DNA from: an uncultured Vogesella sp.
GTDB taxonomy: Bacteria; Pseudomonadota; Gammaproteobacteria; Burkholderiales; Chromobacteriaceae
Direction: 5' to 3'
DNA: 18,181 nucleotides
Assembly (NCBI GenBank): GCA_946479405.1
Contig: CAMLGD010000047.1
Location: forward strand, 1 to 18,181
Each line of letters starts with the position of its first letter. Positions within the stretch are counted from its first letter, which is position 1. The position numbers and the translations under genes were made by a program. Below are positions 9,382 through 17,816 of the stretch, one piece after another. Under the pieces are notes generated by a model. It saw only the letters and a program-made list of their open reading frames with translations, had not been told where the DNA came from and made no database searches.

Positions 9382-9407
9382 AAGGTTGGCCGCATGCGGC
9401 CAACCTT
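9382..9407. repeat. 26-bp perfect palindrome made of two AAGGTTGGCCGC units
   Basis: Between gatA and gatB, AAGGTTGGCCGC at 9382-9393 and its reverse complement at 9396-9407 meet at a central AT, giving an uninterrupted 26-bp palindrome. As RNA it could fold into an 11-bp stem with a CATG loop. It starts 14 bp after the gatA stop on the minus strand. No long T-run follows on either strand, so a classical intrinsic terminator is doubtful; partial attenuation or mRNA processing and stabilisation is possible. The same 12-mer recurs elsewhere in the window at gene ends. Confidence 0.85.
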
Positions 9408-9421
9408 TGCATTAATCGCGA

Positions 9422-10873
9422 TTACAATGCCGGGGCACGGGTGTGCCAGTCGGTAGCCTGCTGGAACTGGTGCGCCACATTCAACATGCGCGCCTCGCCA
9501 AAGTAGTTGCCGATGATCTGCAGACCCACCGGGCGGCCGTTGTCGCTGAAGCCAGCCGGTACGCTCATCGCCGGCAGGCCGGCCAGGTTCACCGACAGGG
9601 TGTAGATGTCCGACAGGTACATCTGCACCGGGTCGCCGGATTTCTCGCCCAGGTTGAAGGCGGCGGTCGGCGCCACCGGCCCCAGGATCACGTCGCAACT
9701 GGCAAACGCGGCCTTGAAATCGTCGGCGATCAGGCGGCGGATCTTCTGCGCCTTGATGTAGTAGGCGTCGTAGTAGCCATGGCTCAGTACGTAGGTACCC
9801 ACCATGATGCGGCGCTTCACCTCGCTACCGAAGCCTTCGGCGCGGGTCTTCTCGTACATGTCCACCAGGTCCTTGTACTCGCTGGCGCGGTGACCGTAGC
9901 GCACGCCGTCGAAGCGCGACAGGTTGGCGGAGGCTTCCGCCGGGGCGATCACGTAGTAGGCCGGGATCGACAGCTGGGTGTTAGGCAGGCTCACTTCCAC
10001 CACCTCGGCACCCAGCTTCTTCAGCTCGGCCACGGCACCATCGATGATGCGGCCAACGTCGCCAGCCAGACCGGCGGCGAAATATTCGCGCGGCAGGCCG
10101 ACGCGCAGACCGGCCAGTGGCTGCGCCAGCTCGCGGCTGTAGTCTTCCTTGGCACGCTCCAGGCTGGTGGAGTCCCGCTCGTCGAAGCCGGCGATCACGT
10201 TCAGCATCAGCGCGCAGTCCTCGGCGGTCTGCGCCATCACCCCGCCCTGATCCAGCGAGCTGGCGTAAGCCACCATGCCGAAGCGAGATACCACGCCGTA
10301 GGTCGGCTTGATGCCAGTCACACCGCAGTGGCTGGCCGGCTGGCGGATGGAGCCTCCGGTATCGGTGGCGGTGGCCACCGGCGCCAGGCGGGCTGCCACC
10401 GCGGCAGCGGAGCCACCGGAGGAGCCGCCGGGAATGGCCGCCAGATCCCACGGGTTCTTCACCGCGCCGTAGAAGCTGTTCTCGTTGGAGGAGCCCATGG
10501 CGAACTCGTCCATATTGGCGCGCCCCAGCGTTACCAGGCCGGCAGCCTGACATTGCTCGATCACGTGGGCACTGTACGGCGAGATAAAGTTATCCAGCAT
10601 CTTCGAGCCGCAGCTGGTCTTCCAGCCCTGCTGGCAGAAGATATCCTTGTGCGCGATGGGTACGCCGGTCAACGCGCCGGCATTACCGGCGGCACGGCGC
10701 GCATCGGCAGCGGCAGCCTCGGCCAGAGTCTTGGCGCGGTCGACGGTGATGAAAGCATTCAATTGCGGGTTGAGCGCATCGATGCGGTCGAGATAGGCAG
10801 TAGCCAGCTCGACGGCGCTAAGCTGGCCAGCAGCCAGTTGCGCGGAAAGCTGTTTCAGCGTGGCGTTAATCAT
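9422..10873 (-). CDS. gatA: Asp-tRNA(Asn)/Glu-tRNA(Gln) amidotransferase subunit A
   Basis: GatA is the glutaminase (amidase-signature) subunit that releases ammonia for GatB. The 483-residue protein carries the Ser-cisSer-Lys catalytic set: K76 in GVPIAHKD, S151 in [11 protein letters not shown] and S175 in [10 protein letters not shown]. The spacing of 75 and 24 residues matches the family. [17 protein letters not shown] near 117-133 is also characteristic. The start is ATG 10873 ([16 protein letters not shown]). Only a weak GGA-type ribosome binding site is visible about 11 bases upstream. It is separated from gatC by 73 bp holding a hairpin and a short repeat, and from gatB by 70 bp holding a palindrome. 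Confidence 0.97.
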   Translation of the reverse strand: MINATLKQLSAQLAAGQLSAVELATAYLDRIDALNPQLNAFITVDRAKTLAEAAAADARRAAGNAGALTGVPIAHKDIFCQQGWKTSCGSKMLDNFISPYSAHVIEQCQAAGLVTLGRANMDEFAMGSSNENSFYGAVKNPWDLAAIPGGSSGGSAAAVAARLAPVATATDTGGSIRQPASHCGVTGIKPTYGVVSRFGMVAYASSLDQGGVMAQTAEDCALMLNVIAGFDERDSTSLERAKEDYSRELAQPLAGLRVGLPREYFAAGLAGDVGRIIDGAVAELKKLGAEVVEVSLPNTQLSIPAYYVIAPAEASANLSRFDGVRYGHRASEYKDLVDMYEKTRAEGFGSEVKRRIMVGTYVLSHGYYDAYYIKAQKIRRLIADDFKAAFASCDVILGPVAPTAAFNLGEKSGDPVQMYLSDIYTLSVNLAGLPAMSVPAGFSDNGRPVGLQIIGNYFGEARMLNVAHQFQQATDWHTRAPAL

Positions 10874-10905
10874 TGCGTGTTGATTTCCGTCCGGAATGAC
10901 ATAAG

Positions 10906-10925
10906 CGCATGGCTAGCGCCATGCG
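10906..10925. repeat. Hairpin-forming inverted repeat between gatC and gatA
   Basis: CGCATGGC (10906-10913) and GCCATGCG (10918-10925) form a perfect 8-bp stem around a 4-base loop, 33 bp upstream of gatA. No T-run follows on the minus strand. It may be a processing or stability element within the gatCAB transcript; function is inference. Confidence 0.55.
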
Positions 10926-10933
10926 GAACGGCC

Positions 10934-10945
10934 AAGGTTGGCCGC
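10934..10945 (+). repeat. Single copy of the AAGGTTGGCCGC repeat at the gatC 3' end
   Basis: This exact copy of the 12-mer lies one base beyond the gatC stop codon (10947-10949 on the minus strand). The other exact copies are at 9382-9393 and 9396-9407 (inverted), 17024-17035 (inverted) and 17841-17852 (inverted). Confidence 0.8.
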
Positions 10946-10946
10946 G

Positions 10947-11234
10947 TTACTCGATAACCTTTGGCACCAGGAACAGGCCTTTTTCCACCTGCGGCGCCAC
11001 GGCCTGGCAAGCTTCGCGGCGGTTCGGCTCGGTGACAACGTCTTCACGCAGCCGCAGGCTTACATCCTGCGGGTGCGCCATCGGTTCGATGCCATCGGTG
11101 TCGACGGCCTGCATCTGCTCGATCAGGCCCAGAATATTGTTCAGCTGCTTGCCGACGGCCTCGATTTCGGCGTCGGTTACAGCGATGCGGGACAAACGCG
11201 CAATCCGCGCAACATCCTCATGAGTCAGCGACAT
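10947..11234 (-). CDS. gatC: Asp-tRNA(Asn)/Glu-tRNA(Gln) amidotransferase subunit C
   Basis: GatC is the small subunit that wraps around GatA and GatB and stabilises the complex. The 95-residue length is normal. The sequence [19 protein letters not shown], the [25 protein letters not shown] stretch (about 31-55) and LREDVVTEP (about 62-70) are family hallmarks. The start ATG at 11234 has GAGGG four bases upstream. It opens the gatCAB operon and is transcribed away from mreB, an arrangement common in betaproteobacteria. The intergenic region upstream (11235-11452) contains candidate -10 elements for both directions. Confidence 0.96.
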   Translation of the reverse strand: MSLTHEDVARIARLSRIAVTDAEIEAVGKQLNNILGLIEQMQAVDTDGIEPMAHPQDVSLRLREDVVTEPNRREACQAVAPQVEKGLFLVPKVIE

Positions 11235-11253
11235 GACACCCTCGTCAAAACCT

Positions 11254-11306
11254 TTAATAATTCAAGCGTTGTAGGGTATCATAACTGGTTTGATTCACCC
11301 AAGAAC
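11254..11306. promoter_or_regulatory. Candidate overlapping divergent promoters for gatC and mreB
   Basis: The quasi-symmetric sequence GTATCATAAC contains TATCAT on the plus strand (11277-11282) and TATGAT on the minus strand (11278-11283). Each matches the sigma70 -10 consensus at five of six bases. The corresponding -35 positions are weak: TTAATA at 11254-11259 on the plus strand, and GTTCTT read on the minus strand at 11301-11306. This would be a back-to-back promoter sharing its -10 region, with a leader of about 160 bases to mreB. The evidence is only motif similarity and position; the rest of the 218-bp region shows no better promoter to me. Confidence 0.35.
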
Positions 11307-11416
11307 ACAAGGCCATTGCGCAGGGCTGCCGGGCGGGTTTGTCACGCTGTAACGCCTGTTGAACCTTTCGCCTGCAAGATGACCAAACCGCCACCGGGCT
11401 TGCCGGGCGACCATAG

Positions 11417-12496
<1,080 letters not shown>

Positions 12497-12510
12497 CCGC
12501 TACTCCTGAG

Positions 12511-12534
12511 GCACCGTCCGGTCACGGGCGGTGC
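12511..12534 (+). repeat. Hairpin between mreB and mreC flanked by a Shine-Dalgarno sequence
   Basis: GCACCGTCCG (12511-12520) pairs with CGGGCGGTGC (12525-12534) around the loop GTCA: ten pairs with one T-G wobble. A TGAGG sequence (12507-12511) adjoins its 5' base, and the mreC ATG at 12543 lies just after its 3' base. Folding would place TGAGG about 8-9 bases from that ATG. No T-run follows, so it is not a classical terminator. Its effect on mreC translation is inference. Confidence 0.6.
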
Positions 12535-12542
12535 GCGGTCGC

Positions 12543-13457
12543 ATGAACTTCGCCAATTCCCCGAGCTTCGCCAACCAGGGCCTGAGTCCTGGTGCGCGCC
12601 TGATTCTGTGCGTGCTCGCCTCGCTGGCCCTGCTGGTGGGCGACAGCCATTTCGGCCTGATGGATCGCGCCCGCGACGCCATCTCGGTACTGCTGTACCC
12701 GGTACAACGCGCCGTCAATCTGCCACTGGCCGCTGGCCGTCATATCGGCGACTTTTTTGTCACCCAGGCCGAATTGAAGCAGGAAAACGACCGCCTGCGT
12801 AGCCTGGAGCTGGCGCAATCCGGCCGCCTGATGCGGCTGCAGACGCTGGAGCGCGAACTGAGCCAGCTCAAGGCGCTGAATCAGCTCAAGGCCGGCCGCA
12901 GCGACGGCGGCCAACTGGCGGAGGTGCTGTACACCGCACGCGACCCGTTCAGCTACAAGATCATCATCGACAAGGGCATGGATGCCGGCGTCAAGGCCGG
13001 GTTGCCGGTGATCGACGAGCAGGGGCTGATCGGCCAGATCACCCGCGTACAGCCGCTGACCTCGGAAATCACGCTGATCGTCAACAAGAACCAGATGGTG
13101 CCGGTGGTCAACCTGCGCACCGGCCAGCGCACGCTGCTGTACGGTTACGGCGGCGGCGTGGAAGTGCGCTACCTGTCCTCCGGCTCCGACATCCGTCCGG
13201 GTGACCAACTGGTCACCTCCGGTATCGACGGCCTGTACCAGGACGGCATCCCGGTGGCGCGCGTCACCCATGTCGACCGCCCGGCCGGCGCCGCCTTTGC
13301 CCGCGTGCTGTGCCAGAGCGTGGCCGGGGTGCAGTCCAGCCGCTATGTACTGGTGCTACCGGCCCGCTCGGCGGTGCCGCCGGCACCGCTGCCGGAGCCG
13401 GAGCCGGAACCAGCCGTCAACAAGAAGAAGAAAACCACCGACGAGGATGCTGGCTAG
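12543..13457 (+). CDS. mreC: Rod-shape-determining protein MreC
   Basis: MreC is a bitopic inner-membrane protein whose periplasmic domain links MreB/MreD to PBP2 and activates the elongasome. From ATG 12543 it has 304 residues. A short cytoplasmic N-terminus precedes a transmembrane helix (about 17-34, ARLILCVLASLALLVGDS), a coiled coil (about 74-112, QAELKQENDRLRSLEL...) and the beta-rich MreC core (DPFSYKIIIDKGMDAGVKAG, about 134-153). The tail is Pro/Glu-rich then Lys-rich (PLPEPEPEPAVNKKKK, about 282-297). GTG at 12531 would add four residues but lies inside the hairpin. ATG 12543 is preferred, though no good Shine-Dalgarno is adjacent in linear sequence. mreD starts 3 bp after its stop. 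Confidence 0.94.
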   Translation: MNFANSPSFANQGLSPGARLILCVLASLALLVGDSHFGLMDRARDAISVLLYPVQRAVNLPLAAGRHIGDFFVTQAELKQENDRLRSLELAQSGRLMRLQTLERELSQLKALNQLKAGRSDGGQLAEVLYTARDPFSYKIIIDKGMDAGVKAGLPVIDEQGLIGQITRVQPLTSEITLIVNKNQMVPVVNLRTGQRTLLYGYGGGVEVRYLSSGSDIRPGDQLVTSGIDGLYQDGIPVARVTHVDRPAGAAFARVLCQSVAGVQSSRYVLVLPARSAVPPAPLPEPEPEPAVNKKKKTTDEDAG

Positions 13458-13460
13458 AAC

Positions 13461-13964
13461 ATGAGCTACGAACGCCCGCAGGAACTGCTCAAGCCGGTAC
13501 GCCGCCGCTTCATCACCCTGACTTTCACCGTGGCCCTGCTGCTGGAGCTGCTGCCACTGCCGGTCGGTTCCACCCGCTGGCTGCCTGACGTGGTCGCCAT
13601 CCTGATCCTGCACTGGGCCATCAACCAGCCGCGCCGCATCGGCGTCGGCATGGCGTTCCTGATCGGCCTGATTGCCGACGTGGCCACCGCCGGCCTGTTC
13701 GGCCAGCATGCGCTGGCCTACAGCATCACCGCCTACCTGGTGCAGTTGCGCCAGCGCCAGCTGGTGATGTTCAACCTGGGACAGCAGGCACTGGTGATCC
13801 TCGCGCTGTTGCAGGCCAACCAGGTGATCATGGTGCTGGTACGTCTTGCCAGCGGTGCCGCCTTTATCGGCTGGGGCTATTTCCTGCCGCCACTGGTGGG
13901 GGCGCTGCTGTGGCCGCTGCTCAACAAGCTGCTGCTGTTGCCCTATCGCCACCACAGCGTGTAA
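13461..13964 (+). CDS. mreD: Rod-shape-determining membrane protein MreD
   Basis: MreD is a polytopic inner-membrane partner of MreC in the elongasome. The 167-residue protein has about five to six hydrophobic segments. The first is at about 19-35 (TLTFTVALLLELLPLP). The PDVVAILILHWAINQPRRIGVGMAFLIGLIADVATAGLFGQHALAYS region is the recognisable MreD core, read here as PDVVAILILHW, then RRIGVGMAFLIGL, then FGQHALAYS. ATG 13461 has only a distant GAGG about 13 bases upstream, within the end of mreC, so translation may depend on coupling. The gap to mrdA is 6 bp. Confidence 0.94.
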   Translation: MSYERPQELLKPVRRRFITLTFTVALLLELLPLPVGSTRWLPDVVAILILHWAINQPRRIGVGMAFLIGLIADVATAGLFGQHALAYSITAYLVQLRQRQLVMFNLGQQALVILALLQANQVIMVLVRLASGAAFIGWGYFLPPLVGALLWPLLNKLLLLPYRHHSV

Positions 13965-13970
13965 GCCGCG

Positions 13971-15926
13971 ATGTCACGTCATGCCCGTCTGAAAGACCCG
14001 CAATCCGAAGAAAGCCAGTTCCAGCTGCGGCTGGTGATCGCCTTCGGCTTCATGGTGCTGATGCTGCTACTGTTGGCCGCACGTTTTGTCTGGCTGCAGG
14101 TGCTGCAGTACGATCACTTTTCCACGCTAGCCCAGAACAACAGCATTTCACTGGTGCCAGTGCAGCCCAACCGCGGGCTGATTCTGGACCGCAACGGCAT
14201 CGTGCTGGCACAGAACCACGCCGCCTACACGCTGGAACTGATCCCGGACAAGATTGCCGACCTGGATGCCACGGTAAAGGCGCTGGGAACACTGGTGGAA
14301 ATCACCCCGCGTGACGAGCGCCGCTTTCGCAAGTTTCTGGCCGAGAGCAAGGAGTTCGAGCCGGTACCGCTCAAGCTCAAGCTGAAGGAAGACGAAGCCG
14401 CGCGGCTGGCGGCCAACATCTGGCGCTATCCCGGGGTAGAAGTGCGTGCCTGGCTGTTCCGCGATTATCCGTACAAGGAACTGACCAGCCATGTGCTGGG
14501 CTACATCGGCCGTATCAACCAGAACGACCAGAAACGCATGGAAGAGGACGGCACGCTGGCCAACTACCGCGGCGCCACCCATATCGGCAAGCTGGGGCTG
14601 GAAGCCACCTACGAGACCGAGCTGCACGGCCAGAACGGCTTTGAAGAAGTGGAAACCGATGCCGGAGGCCGCGCGGTGCGCAGCCTGCGCCGCACTCCGC
14701 CGGTACACGGCAACAACCTGCAGCTGGCGCTGGACATCCGCATGCAGGAAATCGCCGACAAGCTGTTCGGCATGCGCCGCGGCGCGCTGGTAGCGATCAA
14801 CCCGCAGACCGGCGGCGTGCTCGCCTTCGTGTCCAAGCCGGGCTTCGACCCCAACCTGTTCATCGACGGCATCGACGCCGCCACCTGGAAGAACCTGAAC
14901 GACGACTGGCAGAAGCCACTGGTGAACCGCGCCTTGCGCGGGCTCTACCCGCCGGGCTCCACCTTCAAGCCGTTCTTTGCCATGGCTGGGCTGGAAGCCG
15001 GAGTGCTGAATCCCAACGAGCTGCGCCCGGCGCCCGGCTACTTCACCCTGCCCGGCTCCAGCCACCAGTTCCGCGACTCGGTGCCCAGCGGCCACGGCAT
15101 GGTGAACCTGGCCAAGGCCATCGCCGTATCGTCCGATACCTATTTCTATCGCCTGGCGTGGGAAATGGGCATCGACCGCATCCACCCGCTGGTGGCGCAG
15201 TTCGGGCTGGGTAGCAAGACCGGCATCGACCTGGACAGCGAATCCGCCGGGGTTCTGCCCAGCAAGGAATGGAAAGCCAAGCGCTTTGCCAAGGCACGGC
15301 CGGAGGTTGGCCGCTGGTATCCGGCCGACGTGGTCAGTGTCGGCATCGGCCAGGGCTTCAATGCCTACACCCCGCTGCAGATGGCCAACGCCACCGCCAT
15401 CCTGGCCAATGACGGCAAGGTATTCACGCCGCACCTGGTACAGAAGATCGTCGATGCCCGCAGCAACAAGGAAAAGCTGATCGACCCGCAGCCGCTGCGC
15501 GCGCTGGCGTTCAAGCCGCAGCATTTCGCCACGGTGAAGGAAGGCATGCGCGCGGTGCTGCAGCCGGGCGGCACCGCCTTCCGCATCAGCGGCGGCCTCA
15601 CCTACAGCATGGCCGGCAAGACCGGCACCGCACAGGTGGTGCAGATCAAGCAGGGCGCCAAGTACAACGCCGGCGCACTGGCCGAGCAATACCGCGACCA
15701 CTCCTGGTTCATCTCGTTTGCGCCAGTGGAAAAGCCCACCATCGCCATCGCCGTGATCGTGGAAAACGCCGGCTTCGGCGCCACCAGCGCCGCGCCGATC
15801 GCCCGCGCGGTGACCGATTACGCGCTGACCGGCAAGGTGCCGGCCGAACTGGAAGGCCAGCTGCTGACCATGCCCACCACCAAGAAACCGGAGCAAGGAG
15901 CCCGCGATGCATCAGCCGCTCGCTAA
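13971..15926 (+). CDS. mrdA: Peptidoglycan D,D-transpeptidase PBP2 (MrdA), elongation
   Basis: PBP2 is the class B transpeptidase that cross-links lateral-wall peptidoglycan with RodA. The 651-residue protein has an N-terminal membrane anchor (about 21-42) and a pedestal domain (PNRGLILDRNGIVLAQN near 66-82). The transpeptidase domain carries active-site serine S330 in YPPGSTFKPF (SxxK), the PBP2-type SSD motif at 387-389 and KTGT at 550-553. The SSD rather than SSN motif and the position between mreD and rodA separate it from FtsI. Its 3' end overlaps rodA by 20 bp and contains the rodA ribosome binding site. The tail after about residue 625 is hydrophilic and variable. Confidence 0.96.
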   Translation: MSRHARLKDPQSEESQFQLRLVIAFGFMVLMLLLLAARFVWLQVLQYDHFSTLAQNNSISLVPVQPNRGLILDRNGIVLAQNHAAYTLELIPDKIADLDATVKALGTLVEITPRDERRFRKFLAESKEFEPVPLKLKLKEDEAARLAANIWRYPGVEVRAWLFRDYPYKELTSHVLGYIGRINQNDQKRMEEDGTLANYRGATHIGKLGLEATYETELHGQNGFEEVETDAGGRAVRSLRRTPPVHGNNLQLALDIRMQEIADKLFGMRRGALVAINPQTGGVLAFVSKPGFDPNLFIDGIDAATWKNLNDDWQKPLVNRALRGLYPPGSTFKPFFAMAGLEAGVLNPNELRPAPGYFTLPGSSHQFRDSVPSGHGMVNLAKAIAVSSDTYFYRLAWEMGIDRIHPLVAQFGLGSKTGIDLDSESAGVLPSKEWKAKRFAKARPEVGRWYPADVVSVGIGQGFNAYTPLQMANATAILANDGKVFTPHLVQKIVDARSNKEKLIDPQPLRALAFKPQHFATVKEGMRAVLQPGGTAFRISGGLTYSMAGKTGTAQVVQIKQGAKYNAGALAEQYRDHSWFISFAPVEKPTIAIAVIVENAGFGATSAAPIARAVTDYALTGKVPAELEGQLLTMPTTKKPEQGARDASAAR

Positions 15927-17001
15927 ACGCATCTGGGATGCCATCGCCGAGCCGTTCGACGGCTGGCTGATGGCGTTTCTGGGCGGCGTGTTCATCCTCA
16001 GCCTGCTGGTGCTGTACTCCGCCTCCAACCAGAGCTGGTACAAGATCGACAACAAGCTGATCTACACCCTGCTGTCGCTGGTGGTGATGTGGGTGCTGGC
16101 CAAGGCGCGGCCGCAGGCGGTGATGAACTTCGCGCCGCCGCTATACGCGGTGGGGGTGCTGCTGCTGATCGGCGTGGAGCTGTTCGGCGTCATCGTCAAC
16201 GGCTCGCAGCGCTGGCTGAACCTGGGCATCGTACGCATCCAGCCGTCGGAAATCATGAAGATCGCGCTGCCAATGATGCTGGCGTGGTACTTCCAGAAAT
16301 ACGAAACCACGCTCAACTGGCGGCATTACATCGTGGCGGCGCTGCTGATCGCGGTCCCCGGCGTGCTGGTGCTGAAGCAGCCGGACCTGGGCACCGCGGT
16401 GCTGATCATGGGCGCCGGTTTCTTCGTGCTGTTCTTCGCCGGGCTGTCGTGGAAGGTGATCATCGGCGGCCTGGTGGCGTTTGCCGCCAGCCTGCCGGTG
16501 GTGTGGAACATGATGCACGACTACCAGCGCCGGCGGGTGCTGACCCTGCTCGACCCGATGCAGGACCCGCTGGGTGACGGCTACCACATCATCCAGTCGA
16601 TGATCGCCATCGGCTCCGGCGGGCCGTGGGGCAAGGGCTGGCTCAACGGCACCCAGACCCACCTCGACTACATCCCGGAACGCACCACCGACTTCATCTT
16701 CGCGGTGTATTCCGAGGAGTTCGGCCTGATCGGCAACCTGACGCTGGTGGTGCTGTACCTGTGCATCATCAGCCGCGGCATGCTGATCACCGCCCGTGCA
16801 CAGACGCTGTATGGCCGCCTGCTGGCCGGCGCCATCACCCTGTCGTTCTTCGTGTACGCGTTTGTAAACATGGGCATGGTGGCCGGCATCCTGCCGGTGG
16901 TGGGCGTGCCGCTGCCGTTCATGTCCTACGGCGGCACCGCCACCGTGTCGCTGGCGGTGGCACTGGGCATGCTGATGAGCATCGGCAACCGCAAACGCTG
17001 A
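15907..17001 (+). CDS. rodA: Peptidoglycan glycosyltransferase RodA (SEDS family)
   Basis: RodA polymerises lipid II into glycan strands in the inner membrane and works with PBP2. The 364-residue protein has about ten hydrophobic segments. SEDS landmarks are GSQRWLNLG near 99-107, QPSEIMKIALP near 112-122, KQPDLGTA near 157-164 and PERTTDFIFAV near 257-267, where D262 is the expected catalytic aspartate. PLPFMSYGGTATVSL follows near the C-terminus. ATG 15907 has AAGGAG six bases upstream, inside the end of mrdA, so the two are probably translationally coupled at a fixed ratio. It is the last gene of the mre operon; a strong inverted repeat begins about 21 bp after its stop. Confidence 0.97.
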   Translation: MHQPLAKRIWDAIAEPFDGWLMAFLGGVFILSLLVLYSASNQSWYKIDNKLIYTLLSLVVMWVLAKARPQAVMNFAPPLYAVGVLLLIGVELFGVIVNGSQRWLNLGIVRIQPSEIMKIALPMMLAWYFQKYETTLNWRHYIVAALLIAVPGVLVLKQPDLGTAVLIMGAGFFVLFFAGLSWKVIIGGLVAFAASLPVVWNMMHDYQRRRVLTLLDPMQDPLGDGYHIIQSMIAIGSGGPWGKGWLNGTQTHLDYIPERTTDFIFAVYSEEFGLIGNLTLVVLYLCIISRGMLITARAQTLYGRLLAGAITLSFFVYAFVNMGMVAGILPVVGVPLPFMSYGGTATVSLAVALGMLMSIGNRKR

Positions 17002-17022
17002 CCCACACTCCCTGATCATGCC

Positions 17023-17048
17023 TGCGGCCAACCTTAACGTTGGCCGCA
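17023..17048. repeat. Inverted pair of the GTTGGCCGCA repeat after rodA (possible terminator)
   Basis: TGCGGCCAAC (17023-17032) and GTTGGCCGCA (17039-17048) form a perfect 10-bp stem with a 6-base loop, starting 21 bp after the rodA stop. The left arm is part of an exact inverted copy of AAGGTTGGCCGC (17024-17035). There is no T-run, only a short TTT at 17053-17055, so termination would be weak or factor-assisted. Placement at the operon end mirrors the gatA palindrome. Confidence 0.65.
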
Positions 17049-17113
17049 TCGCCTTTCGGCCTAGTCCACCCGGCCAATAGTCCGGCCTGAGGGCTGGCGC
17101 TAGGCTTGTCCGC

Positions 17114-17494
17114 ATGAAGCCCGATCCCACCCTGCCACTGGTCTACTCCTGCTCCGGCTGTTCCAGTGCCGCGCAGCTGGCCAACCACTTTGCCTTGCGC
17201 CTCACCCGCGCCGGCATGGCCGAGATGTCATGCATCGCCGGCGTCGGCGGCCAGGTGCCGGCCCTGCTACGCCTGGCGCGCAGCGGCCGCCGCATCCTGG
17301 CGCTGGACGGCTGTCCACTGGCCTGCGTACAGGGTTGCCTGAACCAGGCCGGCATCCAGGCCGACACCAGCATCGAGCTATCCGACCACGGCGTGAAAAA
17401 ACGCAAGCATGCCGATTTCGACCCGGCCGACGCCGAGCGGCTGTGGCCGCTACTGGCGGCAGCCGCCGGCCAATTGCTACCACCCACTACATAA
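17114..17494 (+). CDS. Putative zinc-binding protein, DGC-domain family
   Basis: This 126-residue protein has no known reaction. Its cysteines form a pattern typical of the small DGC-type putative zinc-binding family: CSGC at 13-16, C40 in EMSCIAGVGG, and the DGCPLAC motif at 65-71, followed by C75 in QGC. A metal role is known only by prediction for this family. It lacks a signal peptide or membrane segment, so it is probably cytoplasmic. ATG 17114 has AGG about ten bases upstream. It lies 112 bp after rodA and beyond the inverted repeat, so it may be a separate transcription unit, but no clear promoter is seen. Its last 8 bp overlap the end of azlD in convergent orientation. Confidence 0.8.
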   Translation: MKPDPTLPLVYSCSGCSSAAQLANHFALRLTRAGMAEMSCIAGVGGQVPALLRLARSGRRILALDGCPLACVQGCLNQAGIQADTSIELSDHGVKKRKHADFDPADAERLWPLLAAAAGQLLPPTT

Positions 17495-17816
17495 GCCAAC
17501 GCCACAAGCCGTACACCACAAAACCGCCGATGATGGCCAGCAGGGTGCGACGGGTGAAGAACGCCAGTGCCCCAGCGGCCAGCGTGCCCGGCAGGTAGGC
17601 ATTGCTCAGCGTCAGTTCGATATCGCCCTGCGGCGCCAGCGCCATCGGCACGATCAGCGCGGTCAGCACCGCCGCCGGCACGTAGCGCAGGCTGCGCTCC
17701 AGCCAGTGCGGAAACGCCAGCCGGTGACCGAACACCAGGAAGCTCAGGCGTATGCCGTAAGTCACCACCACCATGCCGGCAATTGCCAGCAGCAACTGCT
17801 GTGTCGTCATGTTCAT
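17487..17816 (-). CDS. azlD: Branched-chain amino acid transport protein AzlD
   Basis: AzlD is the small membrane subunit of the AzlC-AzlD exporter family, related to BrnF-type branched-chain amino acid export. The 109-residue protein has about four hydrophobic segments (roughly 8-30, 43-62, 74-88 and 90-106). It contains the family-like stretch LERSLRYVPAAVLTALIVP near 39-57. The frame is open further upstream, but that part overlaps azlC and is arginine/glycine-rich shadow sequence. ATG 17816 overlaps the azlC stop as ATGA and has AGGAG eight bases upstream. A second ATG at 17810 is possible. The 3' end overlaps the convergent DGC-protein gene by 8 bp. Substrate is inferred from family only. 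Confidence 0.88.
   Translation of the reverse strand: MNMTTQQLLLAIAGMVVVTYGIRLSFLVFGHRLAFPHWLERSLRYVPAAVLTALIVPMALAPQGDIELTLSNAYLPGTLAAGALAFFTRRTLLAIIGGFVVYGLWRWLM

Noticed and set aside
9443..10957. Plus-strand ORF of 504 codons opposite gatA, and similar ones at 4234-5628, 8428-9456 and 16141-17130 (minus)
   Set aside because: All are antisense shadows of intact housekeeping genes with no independent ribosome binding site or family signature that I can see.
14148..15896. Minus-strand ORF of 582 codons opposite mrdA
   Set aside because: Shadow of the mrdA coding frame. Its composition is rich in His, Gln, Arg and Gly with no domain, and mrdA has all its catalytic motifs.
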